DNA of 64,000 bases from JACVRW01 sp963814095 (lineage in GTDB: Bacteria; Actinomycetota; Thermoleophilia; Solirubrobacterales; Thermoleophilaceae). The notes under the pieces were generated by a model. The model was not told where the DNA came from and searched no databases. It was given only the letters and a program-made list of their open reading frames with translations. Position 1 is the first letter of the stretch; each line of letters begins with the position of its first letter. The position numbers were made by a program, and so were the translations under genes. The DNA lies in NCBI GenBank assembly GCA_963814095.1, contig CAWFBT010000025.1, forward strand, positions 62,001 to 126,000, written 5' to 3'. Shown one piece after another: positions 9,501 to 17,957 of this stretch.

Positions 9501-9797
9501 TCCGCATCCGAGCTCTTCCGCTTCAAGGGCCGGGCGCTGATGGCGGGCGACTCGCCCGATCCGGAGGGCGCCGGCCTGGCCTACGAGGCCGCCGTCCGGG
9601 CCGCTCGCGAGCAGAACGCCAAGCTGCTCGAGCTGCGCTCAGCGACCCGCCTCGTCGAGCACCGGCGCGCGCTCGGCGAGCCCTACAGCGCGATCGACCG
9701 GCTCGGGGCGCTGTGCGACTGGTTCGGACCGGAGTCGGAGCTCGGGGACGTCGTGCGTGCGCGCAATCTGGTCGCATCGGGGACGATGAGCCGATGA
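6593..9797 (+). CDS. Zinc-ribbon/class III cyclase/AAA ATPase signalling protein, frameshifted near 9165
   Basis: The protein would be about 1067 aa. It opens with a zinc ribbon (CRHCG...CGGCG), then a guanylate/adenylate cyclase domain (residues ~45-220) with both metal aspartates in place (FCDLVDST, YLGDGVVAYFG) and GVVVVGEMGAG. An ATPase follows with Walker A GQAGIGKS and Walker B LLLVVEDVHWAD, then TPR-like helices. At about 9158-9171 the reading shifts by +1: the upstream frame gives AWGMRSLPAHEPDG, but the real continuation FLHMSRMEIDEFGHW lies in the next frame and runs to the TGA at 9797. An extra C in AGCCTTC explains it. Either a sequencing/assembly indel or a truncating mutation. 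Its stop overlaps the oxidoreductase start (ATGA). Confidence 0.8.
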
Positions 9798-11390
9798 CCG
9801 AGCCAGCCCGCGTGACGATCGCAGGCGGCGGCCTCGCCGGACTCACCGCTGCACTGCGGCTGGCCGAGCGCGGCTACCGCGTGAAGCTCTACGAGCAGAA
9901 GCCGATTCTCGGGGGCGACCTCGCGTCCCGGCCGGCGGGCGCCGGCCTGGAGCTGGACATCTACCCGCACATGTACCTCAGCTGGTACGGGAACTTCTGG
10001 CGCCTGCTGGCGGACGTGACCGGCGACGACCGCAGCGAGCGCTTTCGCCCGTTCCAAACCGTCCAGCAGCTGCGCCGCGGGGAGTTCCCGAGGTTCACAG
10101 CCGTCGGCAACGCCCAGTCCGCGGCGGGCCTCTGGCGGGACGTGTTCTCGGGCGTGGGTTCTCCCGCGGACATGTTCCTGTTCGCGTACGCGACCGTGGA
10201 CCTGATGGCAGAGCGGCTGAACCCGACGATGTCGCTTGACGACGTGAGCGTGAACGGGTTCCTGAGGTCACGGCCCTACATGACCGACGGTGCCGCGGCA
10301 GCCTGCGACGCCTTCATCACGAGGGTGTGGGCGATTCGGAGCTACCTCACGGCGGCGGACGACTACCGCGACTTCCTCTCGTACAACCTCGCCGAGCGCA
10401 CGCCGACCTTCTGGCTGGCGCGCGGCCCCGCCGCGCGCCAGGTGATCGCGCCGCTCACCGAGGCCCTGGAGCGGGCCGGCGTCGAGATCGTGAGGGAGAC
10501 GAAGGTCACGAGCGTCTCGTGCATTGACGCCCGGGTCACCGAGATCGGCTTCGAGGACGGCCGGACCGAGCCGGTCGACGAGCTCGTCCTCGCGGTGCCG
10601 GAGGCAGCGCTGCTGTCACTGGTGCGCTCCGGCGAGCCCGGCGCAGCGGATCGTCGAGGCTCTGCCGAGGCTTGCGGAGGTGTCGCGCCTCCAGTCCCAG
10701 CGGATTCCGATCGTCCACCTCTGGTTCAAGCGCACGCTGCGGCACATTCCTGCCGAGCCGGTCGGCCTGTTCGGCTCCGAGCTCGCGCTCGCCTTCACCG
10801 ACATCTCCCAGACCTGGGAGGGAGTGCGGGCCCTCGAGCGCGGGACGGTCCTGTCCGTTTCGGCGTCGGACCTCTACGGGCTCCCGGGCACGAGCGACGA
10901 GGACGACGCCATGGCGATGCTGCGCGAGCTCGCGGAGTACCTCGACTTCGAGCCCGGGACGAGCTGGGGCGACTCGCCGGACATCGACTGGAAGCGAACC
11001 AGCTTCGAGTCGAACACGGACGCCACGCTGTTCGTCAACGAGACCGGAACCGACATCTGGCGTCCTCCGGTCGCGTGCGAGGGCATCGCGAACCTCACCT
11101 TCGCCGGCGACTTCTGCGCGAACCGCATCGGGATGACGGTCATCGAGTCGGCGGTCACCACGGGCCTCGAGGCGGCTCGCGTCATCGTCGATCGGCGCGG
11201 GCTCGGCGCGCCCGTCGAGATCGTCGAGCCCGACACGGGCTTCGCACCGCTGTACGTGTGGCTTCGCTACGCCTGGGCGCCCTACGCGTTCGCCGCGAAG
11301 GCGTGGTCGAGCGGGGGCGACTGGCTCCACTCGCTGCGCCGCCTGCTGACGCCGACGGGGCCGCCGCCGGATCAGCGCCGCGAGAGCTGA
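9794..11390 (+). CDS. FAD-dependent amine oxidase/phytoene desaturase-like oxidoreductase, frameshifted near 10633
   Basis: About 531 aa across the shift. The N-terminus has the dinucleotide-binding fold (VTIAGGGLAGLTAALRL, then YEQKPILGG), and the C-terminus has LTFAGDFCANRIGMTVIESAVTTGLEAA, the FAD-closing motif of flavin amine oxidases and carotenoid/HpnE-type desaturases. Reading changes by +1 around 10625-10645: LLSLVRSGEP continues as AQRIVEALPRLAEV in the next frame, as if one G/C were inserted. It sits next to a polyprenyl diphosphate synthase with convergent, overlapping 3' ends (19 bp), which suggests isoprenoid or carotenoid metabolism. The substrate is inference. Confidence 0.75.
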
Positions 11391-12307
11391 CGCACCTGGT
11401 CCACCAGAGCGAGGAGCGGCTCCGGATCGCCTGCGAACTGGGCCGCCTCGGTTCGAGCCGAGTCGGCGACACCGTCGAGCACGCGCTCCGCTTCGTCGAG
11501 CTGTGCGCGGAAGGCCTCGCCGAGGCTGATCAGCCTCTGCTCGTCGTCGTCGTCGACGAGGAACAGCGCGCGGACCTCGGGATCGCGAATGGCGAGCGCG
11601 GCGGGCAGGGTCAGGATGCCGTCGCGGATGTCCTCGTCGCCGCCGCCGCCGAGCGCCTCGAGTCCCCGCTGGTCGCCCACGTCGTCGCAGCCGTGGTAGA
11701 GCACTCCGAGGTGATGGCCGTAGCGTCGCAGCCGCTGCGAGCGCGCGCCGAGCACCGCGGACACCTCGAACATCGAACCGGTGTCCTCGCCTGCGATGCG
11801 CAGCCAATCCTCGACGCCGAGCGGCTGGCGCCGCAGGCGCCACTGGAGGCACTCCGCCGCGCCGAGCCGGCGTAGCAGCTCGGCCAGGTGGCGCACCGCG
11901 AAGGCGTCGTCGCGGCTGACATCGAAGGCGTCCGCGACGAGGTAGCCCGAGGTCATCAGCGCCGTCAGGCGGCCGAACCTCGTCTCCACGGTCGCGATGC
12001 CGCGCCGCTCATCCGAGCCGTCCAGGATGTCGTCGACGATCAGCGACATGTTGTGCATCAACTCGACCGCGAAGGCGAGCTCGACGGCCTCAGAGGCCGG
12101 CGTGTCGTGCAGCGCTCGGTGACAGGCGAACAGCGTGAGCGGGCGGAAGTGCTTCGGCGCTCCGGCCAGCGCCCACGAGAGCGGTTCGCGCAGCTCGTCG
12201 TCGACGCTCTCGAGCCACTCCGCGATCCGCTCGCGGAGCCGGCTGATCTCGGCGGTCGCGCCGAGCTCGGCGATCACGTCGTCGCTCGCGACGGCGCCCG
12301 TGGTCAC
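11372..12307 (-). CDS. Polyprenyl (geranylgeranyl-type) diphosphate synthase
   Basis: 311 aa from the GTG at 12307. Both aspartate-rich motifs that bind Mg-diphosphate are present: DDILD (92-96) followed by GSDERRG, and CDDVGDQRG (DDxxD at 208-212). The first substrate site is KHFRP instead of the usual GKRxRP. It condenses isopentenyl diphosphate with an allylic diphosphate to make a C15-C20 or longer prenyl chain in the cytoplasm. The GTG start overlaps the stop of the 108-aa gene upstream (GTGA), so the two are coupled. Chain length cannot be deduced reliably. Confidence 0.88.
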   Translation of the reverse strand: MTTGAVASDDVIAELGATAEISRLRERIAEWLESVDDELREPLSWALAGAPKHFRPLTLFACHRALHDTPASEAVELAFAVELMHNMSLIVDDILDGSDERRGIATVETRFGRLTALMTSGYLVADAFDVSRDDAFAVRHLAELLRRLGAAECLQWRLRRQPLGVEDWLRIAGEDTGSMFEVSAVLGARSQRLRRYGHHLGVLYHGCDDVGDQRGLEALGGGGDEDIRDGILTLPAALAIRDPEVRALFLVDDDDEQRLISLGEAFRAQLDEAERVLDGVADSARTEAAQFAGDPEPLLALVDQVRQLSRR

Positions 12308-12630
12308 TGCTTGACCCGGTAGGGGCGGTGCTGCTCCGCGGCGCGCTCCTCGCGCGGACGGCTGAACGCATCGAGGTCGTCGACGCCCCGGCGCAGCTCG
12401 CGCCATGAGGCCTCGGCTGAGTCGCGGACGAGAGCGAGCAGGTCGTCGCGGAACTCCGCCTGCGCCTGTCCCGCCCCGGGACCGCCGACCGACGCCTGGA
12501 CGGCCAGCTTCATCAGCGCCGGCGTTCGCTCGACCAGCAGCGCGAGCTGGCACGCACCGACCCGGAAGGCCGTGGTCGATGACGCCAACGAGCCGGCTGC
12601 GAGCATGCGGGGCACCAGTAGGCGGCTCAA
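12304..12630 (-). CDS. Small hypothetical protein co-transcribed with polyprenyl synthase
   Basis: 108 aa, not recognised. Begins with a TTG codon (SRLLVPRMLAAGSLASSTTAF) and has a mildly hydrophobic N-terminus, a helical centre and a basic C-terminus. There is no Shine-Dalgarno; instead TAGCCT lies 7 nt before the TTG, as in leaderless transcripts. Its TGA overlaps the GTG of the synthase gene, so a function tied to prenyl-diphosphate metabolism is possible but unproven. Confidence 0.6.
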   Translation of the reverse strand: MSRLLVPRMLAAGSLASSTTAFRVGACQLALLVERTPALMKLAVQASVGGPGAGQAQAEFRDDLLALVRDSAEASWRELRRGVDDLDAFSRPREERAAEQHRPYRVKQ

Positions 12631-12637
12631 GGGGCGC

Positions 12638-12643
12638 AGGCTA
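12638..12643 (-). promoter_or_regulatory. -10 hexamer TAGCCT of a probable leaderless transcript
   Basis: TAGCCT read on the minus strand ends 7 nt before the TTG start at 12630. No ribosome binding site is present. The oppositely directed hexamer at 12654-12659 is 10 bp away, so the two promoters overlap back to back. Confidence 0.45.
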
Positions 12644-12653
12644 CCGCCCTCGG

Positions 12654-12659
12654 TACGCT
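12654..12659 (+). promoter_or_regulatory. -10 hexamer TACGCT of a probable leaderless transcript
   Basis: TACGCT fits the actinobacterial TANNNT -10 consensus and lies 6 nt before the GTG at 12666, with no Shine-Dalgarno between. The transcript would start at or next to the start codon. Confidence 0.45.
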
Positions 12660-12665
12660 CCGGAC

Positions 12666-14246
12666 GTGGCGGAACCCATCAGCCCACGACTCTCCGATGA
12701 CCAGCTCCGCACGTTCGCCGAGCACGGGAGTGAGCGGACCGCGGAGGTGGGGGAGGTCCTCTACGACGTCGGCGACACGCACTACCCGTTCATCGTCATC
12801 CTCGATGGCGAGGCGGCGATCCAAGACGCCGCCGGCAACGAGATCGTCCGGCACGGCGCTTCGGGGTTCCTCGGCGAGCTGAACCTGATGTCCGGGCAGA
12901 CCGTCTTCCTGCGCGCCGTCGCGACCGAGCCGATGCGCTACCTGGCAGTGGAGCGCGACGCCTTCCGGACGCTGCTGGTGGAGGACTCGGCGCTCTCCGA
13001 CATGATCCTGCCGACGTTCATCCGCCGCCGCGAGGCGCTGCAGCAGCAGCCCGGCGTCGGGGTGGAGATCGTCGGCGACCGCTCCAACGCGGACACGCGC
13101 CGGATCGTCGACTTCGCGAGGCGCCAACGGCTGCCGTACTCGCTCGTCGATTCCGGCGACGCCGGCGAGCCGGCACGCGAGCAGCCATACGTCGTCCTTC
13201 CCGGTGGGCCCGTGCTGGAGCGGCCGACGAACAGGGAGCTCTCACGCACCCTCGGGATCGGCCTCGAGCTGAAGCCCCGCGAGCAGGTGGATCTGCTCGT
13301 GGTCGGGGGCGGCCCGGCAGGTCTCGGCGCGGCGGTCTACGGTGCGTCCGAGGGGCTCGACACGCTCGTCGTGGAGAGCTCGGGGCTCGGCGGGCAGGCC
13401 GGTTCGTCGCGGCGCATCGAGAACTACCTCGGCTTCCCGGGCGGAATCAGCGGCACGGAGCTGGCGAGCCGGGCCGTCACCCAGGCGCGCAAGTTCCACG
13501 CCCGTACCGCCAGTCCGTACCGCGCCGAGAGCCTGGTTGCCGAGAACGGCGGCTATCGCGTCGGCCTCGAGGGCGGCTACGAGGTCTCCGCGCGCGTTGT
13601 CGTGATCGCGACGGGGGCCGAGTACCGCCGGCTCCCCGTGGAGCGTCTCGACGAGTACGAGGGGATCACCGTCCTGTACAGCGCCGGGCCGCCGGAGGCG
13701 CTCCTGTGCGCGGGGGCCAGGGTGGGGGTGGTCGGCGGCGGCAACTCGGCCGCGCAGGCCGCGATCTGGCTGGCGCGCGGTGGGGCGCTCGTGACGCTGC
13801 TGCACCGCCGGGCGGATCTGCGGGAGACCATGTCCGACTACCTGATTCACGACCTCGAGCGCTACGGCGTTCCGGTGCGGGATCGAACCGAGATCGCGGA
13901 GCTCGAGGGAGAGCACGGAGAGCTCGAGGCCGTCGTCCTGCGCGACGGCGAACGGCTCAAGCTGTCCTACCTGTTCCTGTTCCTGGGCGCCGAGCCATGC
14001 ACGGACTGGCTGGGCGACGAGCTGAGGCGCGACAGCCGCGGCTTCGTGCTGACCGGGCCGGAGGCCGGCGCCACCGGCCTGCTCGAGACGAGCCTGCCCG
14101 GCGTGTTCGCCGCGGGCGACGTGCGCGCGAACTCGATCAAGCGCTGCGCGACGGCCGTCGGCGAGGGCGCGACGGCGATCCAGCTCGCCCATCAGCATCT
14201 GAGCCGCCAGCCGCATCCCGCTCCGCAACTCGCGCCAGGTTCCTGA
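12666..14246 (+). CDS. Cyclic-nucleotide-binding domain fused to thioredoxin-reductase-like FAD oxidoreductase
   Basis: 526 aa from GTG 12666. Residues ~8-125 form a cNMP-binding domain (FIVILDGEAAIQDAAG, GFLGELNLMSGQ). Residues ~130-205 resemble a degenerate thioredoxin/glutaredoxin segment (QRLPYSLVDSG). The rest is a two-dinucleotide-fold reductase: FAD loop LLVVGGGPAGLGAA, SSGLGGQAGSSRRIENYLGFPGG, NAD(P) loop VGVVGGGNSAAQAA, and a closing FAD motif VFAAGDVR. The CxxC redox pair of true thioredoxin reductases is absent; only one Cys (EALLCAG) lies there. It therefore cannot act as a classical TrxR; a cNMP-regulated NAD(P)H oxidoreductase is the likely role. The start has a TACGCT -10 element 6 nt upstream. 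Confidence 0.85.
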   Translation: MAEPISPRLSDDQLRTFAEHGSERTAEVGEVLYDVGDTHYPFIVILDGEAAIQDAAGNEIVRHGASGFLGELNLMSGQTVFLRAVATEPMRYLAVERDAFRTLLVEDSALSDMILPTFIRRREALQQQPGVGVEIVGDRSNADTRRIVDFARRQRLPYSLVDSGDAGEPAREQPYVVLPGGPVLERPTNRELSRTLGIGLELKPREQVDLLVVGGGPAGLGAAVYGASEGLDTLVVESSGLGGQAGSSRRIENYLGFPGGISGTELASRAVTQARKFHARTASPYRAESLVAENGGYRVGLEGGYEVSARVVVIATGAEYRRLPVERLDEYEGITVLYSAGPPEALLCAGARVGVVGGGNSAAQAAIWLARGGALVTLLHRRADLRETMSDYLIHDLERYGVPVRDRTEIAELEGEHGELEAVVLRDGERLKLSYLFLFLGAEPCTDWLGDELRRDSRGFVLTGPEAGATGLLETSLPGVFAAGDVRANSIKRCATAVGEGATAIQLAHQHLSRQPHPAPQLAPGS

Positions 14247-14258
14247 TCGTCAGAGGCC

Positions 14259-15005
14259 TCAGGCCACCAGCACCTCGACGCCTGAGCGCTCGAGCTCGAG
14301 GCGCGCCTGCTGCGGCACACCCGAGTCGGTGATCAGTGCGTCGAGGTCCTGGGCGTGGCAGACCCGGACCACTCCGCGCATCGTGAACTTGTCCGAGTCG
14401 ACGACCAGCACCGCTCGTGCCGCCGCGGCGATCATCGCCCGCTTGATCGGCACCTCGACCATCGTGGTGTCGACAACGCTGAAGTCCTCCTCGATGCCGC
14501 TCGCCCCGATGAAGGCGACGTCGGCGCGCAGCTGCCGGAGCGCGTCCTCGGCCACGACGCCGACGAGCGAGCGATAGTTGCGGCGCACCACGCCGCCCAG
14601 CAGCACCAGCTCGACCGACTCCTCGGGCAGCAGCTCCTCGTAGATGGCCATGTTGCTCGTGATGACCGTGATCGAGCGATCGTGGAGATGGCGCGCGAGC
14701 TGGAGCGTGGTCGTGCCGACGTCGAGCAGCACGGTCTGGCCGTCTCCGACGGTGGAGGCGGCGAGCGCGCCGATCGCGTCCTTCTGCTCGAAGCGCTCGA
14801 CGGCGATCTCCGCGAACGGCCGCTCGGCCGTCGCGCCCACGGCACCGCCGTGGACGCGCGTGAGCTTGCCGTCGCGTTCCAGGTCGCCGAGGTCGCGCCG
14901 GACGGTCATCTCCGAGACACCGAACGCCTCGGCGAGCTGACCCACCTGCGTGGTCCCGGCCCGGACCGCGCGCAGGATCTTCTCGCGGCGTTCCGCGGGG
15001 AGCAC
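14259..15005 (-). CDS. DeoR-family transcriptional regulator (copy 1)
   Basis: 248 aa. N-terminal helix-turn-helix AEAFGVSEMTVRRDLGDLERDGKLTRVHGGA is the DeoR signature. The C-terminal sensor is a DeoR-type ISOCOT domain with VLLDVGTTTLQLARHL and DVAFIGASGIEEDF, which binds phosphosugars. It aligns almost end to end with the second DeoR protein at 17958, so the two are paralogues. It is separated from the PIG-L gene by only 30 bp on the same strand and could be co-transcribed with it, but it also has its own TATAGT hexamer 6 nt before its GTG. Confidence 0.92.
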   Translation of the reverse strand: MLPAERREKILRAVRAGTTQVGQLAEAFGVSEMTVRRDLGDLERDGKLTRVHGGAVGATAERPFAEIAVERFEQKDAIGALAASTVGDGQTVLLDVGTTTLQLARHLHDRSITVITSNMAIYEELLPEESVELVLLGGVVRRNYRSLVGVVAEDALRQLRADVAFIGASGIEEDFSVVDTTMVEVPIKRAMIAAAARAVLVVDSDKFTMRGVVRVCHAQDLDALITDSGVPQQARLELERSGVEVLVA

Positions 15006-15011
15006 GGCGCG

Positions 15012-15017
15012 ACTATA
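15012..15017 (-). promoter_or_regulatory. -10 hexamer TATAGT of a probable leaderless transcript
   Basis: TATAGT on the minus strand is followed by CGCGCC and the GTG start of the DeoR gene at 15005. No Shine-Dalgarno is present. The match to the -10 consensus is close. Confidence 0.5.
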
Positions 15018-15035
15018 GCCTCGGGCCCGGGCCCC

Positions 15036-17732
15036 TCAGCGTGCCTCCAGAGGCTGCGAGACGCTGTGGGTGCCGCCGCTGTCCGCCTCGAACGCCGCCG
15101 CCACCCTCGCGGGCGTCCCGGCGGCCGGGTCGAAGGGCACCGCGACCGTCACCACCCCGGCGCCCGTGACCTCGACCACCTTCGAGCCGAGCCCGCGCCC
15201 GGCCGAGTCGGTCGCGAACACGTGCGCGGTCCCGGGGCCGTCGGCACGCAGGCGGACGATCAACGTGTCGCCACCCACGATCCGCGGCCGCCCCCTGATC
15301 GAGATCAGGTCGATCGCCTGCGGCCCGCCCGCGAGGGCGACGCCGTCGCGGGCGGCCTGGGTGATCGACTGCGGCGAGCTCACGCTCAGCGCGACCTCAC
15401 TCGGGATCACCGGCTCGATCGGCTCGGTTGGCAGCTCGGGCGGAGGCGTGTAGCCCTCGAACGAGGCCTTGCCCCAGCGATACGGGTCACCCTGGACGCC
15501 GCCCCACGTGGACCAGCCGAGCCTCGTCTGACCGGTCTTGTCCTGGGTGTCGGAGTCGTAGATGAACACGTTCAACCCGGTCGCGTCGGGCCGCACCGCG
15601 GCCGGCAGATCGGCGAACGGGATCTTCACCTCGAGCGTGTAGCCGGTGTAGGGCGCGCTCACGACGGAGGCGACCTCGAATCCCGGCGAGGTCTCGGAGA
15701 CCGGACCCTGGCGGTTGTCGGCATCGCGGTACGCGGCCGGGCCGCCCTCGGCGGTCGTCGGGAAAACGCCCACCTTGTAGGTCGAGGACGTGTTCTCGGA
15801 GTTGCCGCGCGGATCGATCGCGATCTCGACGGAGTCCGTGCGCCAGTGGCGCTTCGCGTCGCTCTCCGGCAGCACGGTGCCGAGGACGTCGTCGGTGACC
15901 TCCACCAGCATGTAGAGCGCGTCGTCCGACCATGTCAGCCGCGCCGAGCCCGATGCGTCGGCGGGCGACGAGGGCTGCTCGCCCTCCCATAGCCGCGACA
16001 GGTCGATCGGCTCGCCCGAGTACTCGCCGGGCGATGCCTGGCCGTCGACCGCGGGCGCCGCGCCCGCCTGCGGGATCGAGGTGCGCGGGACCAGGTTGAG
16101 CGCGGCGGTCTCAACGGCATCGACGCCGCCCGCGCTGGTCACGATCTCGAACTCGTAGTCGCCGCCCTCGTTGGAGGTCGGAAGCGTGGCATCGGTGTTC
16201 GTGACCTGGAAGGTCACCGCGCCGGTGCCCCCGGGCTGGATCGTGTCGAACGCCTTGCTGTCCGCGTCGGCCGCGAAGCCGGCGGGCAGGCGCAGCGCGA
16301 CGCTGCCCGCTCGGGCCACGTCGCCGTTGTTCCGGACATCGATCCGCAGCGAGCGGGTCTCCCCGACGGCAAGTGACGCGAGCGGGAAGACGAGGTTGTC
16401 GAGCTCGGGATGCCCGACGTCACTCACCCACGCCCGGAAGTCGGCGACCTGGGGGAGAGGCTCGAGCGTGCCGCGCACGGCGGGCACCACGCTGACCAGC
16501 GCGGAGCTGTGACCCCGCCGCCCAGAGGCGATCAGCGTCGCCGGGATCCGCACCCGGCCCGGCTCGGCGCCGGCCGGTGCGCGCAGGCGCAGCGTGGCTG
16601 TGCGGTCGTCACCCGGCCGCAGCCGGCCGAGCGTCACGGCGCGCTGGCCGCTCCAACCGGCCGGCAGGTCGAGGCGCACGCGAGCCTCCCCGAGCTGCCG
16701 GGAGCCGCGCGCGCGGACCCTCAACACGACCTCGCCGCCTGGGGCGACCTCGAAGTCCACGGGGTCGATCTCGAACTCGGTGCTGAGCGGCAGGCCGCCC
16801 TCGGCCGGGACGAGCGCGCCCTCGAGCATCGCGTCGCGGTCGGCGCTGTCGGCGCTGTAGGGCACGCGCGAGTCGATCTGGGTGAAGCGGTCGCAGCCCA
16901 GCTGGGCCGGATCAGACGGGACGTCCGGGAACGTGGCCCAGCCCTGCGAGGCGTAGTCACGCTGCGCCGCCCGCTCGATGGCCGCCCAGGTCTCGCCCGA
17001 CTCCGAGCGCTCGCCGCTCCAGATGCCGAACGTCTCGTCGGTCGGCTCCGTGGGGGTGAAGCTCGTCACGCACTCCGGCCCGGTCGAGTCGGAGTAGGTG
17101 CCGTTGGCGCCGCTGCGGAAGATGCGCTTGACGCGCCACGGCTTCAGGCCCTCGCGCCTGATCTGGCCGCGGAAGGCGGACGGGTCCGCCGCCGCCTCGT
17201 AGGCCTCGACCGCGAAGCGAGCCGCCATCTGATGGTTGCCGTGGTTGCCCGGCGTGGGCGACGGGTTCATCGTCACGATCACGTCCGGCCGCGTCTTGCG
17301 CACCACACGCACGACGCGCGCGAGGGTGTCGCGCTCGCCCCAGATCTCGCGGGTGAGCGGCGCCGACACGGTGTAGTAGAAGTCGACCTTGTCGAGGTAG
17401 TAGATGTTGCGGATGCCCGCGCGGCCGACCGCGCGGCGCTCCTCGTCCTCGCGCAGCAGTCCGAGCGGCGGGCCCTCCTCCGGACCGACAGCGTTGCCGC
17501 CACCCTCACCGCGCGTGATCGTGATCACGCCGGTGTCGATGCCGAACTGCTCCGCCCACGAGCCGTACACGGCCAGGCCGCCGGCCTCGTCGTCCGGGTG
17601 AGCGCCGATGAAGAGCACATCGAGGTCCACCGGCTTCGGCGGCTTGGCTGCCGCTGAGACCGCGGGCGCCACTGCCAGCAGCGCCGCGAGGACCGTCAGA
17701 GTGAGCGCCAACTTCGCCCCGGAACTCCTCAT
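15036..17732 (-). CDS. Secreted PIG-L family deacetylase with NEW3-like and C-terminal sugar-binding-like domains
   Basis: 898 aa. A signal peptide (LALTLTVLAALLAVAPAVSAAA) is followed by DVLFIGAHPDDEAGG, the Zn-binding AHPDDE motif of the PIG-L/LmbE N-acetylglucosaminyl deacetylase family; PTPGNHGNHQMAA supplies the downstream His ligands. Residues ~330-560 look like Ig-like NEW3 modules (VRARGSRQLGEARVRL, VRNNGDVARAGSVALRLPAGF). Residues ~570-760 resemble a CBM9/DOMON-type domain (LYMLVEVTDDVLG, WRTDSVEIAIDPRG). It would remove acetyl groups from exported or external amino sugars. It is divergent from the DeoR/GH4/ABC operon, so the two probably share control sites between 17733 and 17957. 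Confidence 0.85.
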   Translation of the reverse strand: MRSSGAKLALTLTVLAALLAVAPAVSAAAKPPKPVDLDVLFIGAHPDDEAGGLAVYGSWAEQFGIDTGVITITRGEGGGNAVGPEEGPPLGLLREDEERRAVGRAGIRNIYYLDKVDFYYTVSAPLTREIWGERDTLARVVRVVRKTRPDVIVTMNPSPTPGNHGNHQMAARFAVEAYEAAADPSAFRGQIRREGLKPWRVKRIFRSGANGTYSDSTGPECVTSFTPTEPTDETFGIWSGERSESGETWAAIERAAQRDYASQGWATFPDVPSDPAQLGCDRFTQIDSRVPYSADSADRDAMLEGALVPAEGGLPLSTEFEIDPVDFEVAPGGEVVLRVRARGSRQLGEARVRLDLPAGWSGQRAVTLGRLRPGDDRTATLRLRAPAGAEPGRVRIPATLIASGRRGHSSALVSVVPAVRGTLEPLPQVADFRAWVSDVGHPELDNLVFPLASLAVGETRSLRIDVRNNGDVARAGSVALRLPAGFAADADSKAFDTIQPGGTGAVTFQVTNTDATLPTSNEGGDYEFEIVTSAGGVDAVETAALNLVPRTSIPQAGAAPAVDGQASPGEYSGEPIDLSRLWEGEQPSSPADASGSARLTWSDDALYMLVEVTDDVLGTVLPESDAKRHWRTDSVEIAIDPRGNSENTSSTYKVGVFPTTAEGGPAAYRDADNRQGPVSETSPGFEVASVVSAPYTGYTLEVKIPFADLPAAVRPDATGLNVFIYDSDTQDKTGQTRLGWSTWGGVQGDPYRWGKASFEGYTPPPELPTEPIEPVIPSEVALSVSSPQSITQAARDGVALAGGPQAIDLISIRGRPRIVGGDTLIVRLRADGPGTAHVFATDSAGRGLGSKVVEVTGAGVVTVAVPFDPAAGTPARVAAAFEADSGGTHSVSQPLEAR

Positions 17733-17784
17733 CGAACTTCACCTCGTGGTCGGGAGCGGCACAAGGTAACACGATCGCACAGAG

Positions 17785-17806
17785 ATGTGTTTGAACGTGT
17801 GCGAGA
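17785..17806. promoter_or_regulatory. Candidate DeoR operator half (inverted-repeat partner of 17889)
   Basis: ATGTGTTTGAACGTGTGCGAGA carries TGTGTT and GTGCGAGA ends that recur in inverted orientation at 17889-17910, 82 bp away. Both lie in the divergent region between the PIG-L gene and the second DeoR gene. Paired sites that could be bridged by a DeoR tetramer are typical of the family. No footprint evidence. Confidence 0.4.
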
Positions 17807-17888
17807 CGTCGACGCATCGAGGGAGGCGGAGTGCTTTGATGCCGAGTCGATCATCGGCGAATCACGCTTCGGCAGCCTAATCGAACGT

Positions 17889-17910
17889 TCTCGCACGACA
17901 CTGAACACAA
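17889..17910. promoter_or_regulatory. Candidate DeoR operator half (inverted-repeat partner of 17785)
   Basis: Read on the minus strand this 22-mer starts TTGTGTT and ends GTGCGAGA, matching 14 of 22 positions, all in the outer arms, of the site at 17785-17806. A third related stretch (GCACAAGTGTGCTAGAACGTG) follows at 17916-17935, close to the regulator start. Likely autoregulation. Confidence 0.4.
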
Positions 17911-17957
17911 ACGCGCACAAGTGTGCTAGAACGTGCCGCGAGGACCGAGAGAATGCG

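Noticed and set aside
6203..11875. Single ~1890-aa open frame joining cyclase and oxidoreductase
   Set aside because: The conserved parts change frame at ~9165 and ~10633; the stretches between have low-complexity Arg/Pro-rich translation, so the long frame is an artefact of two shifts in GC-rich DNA.
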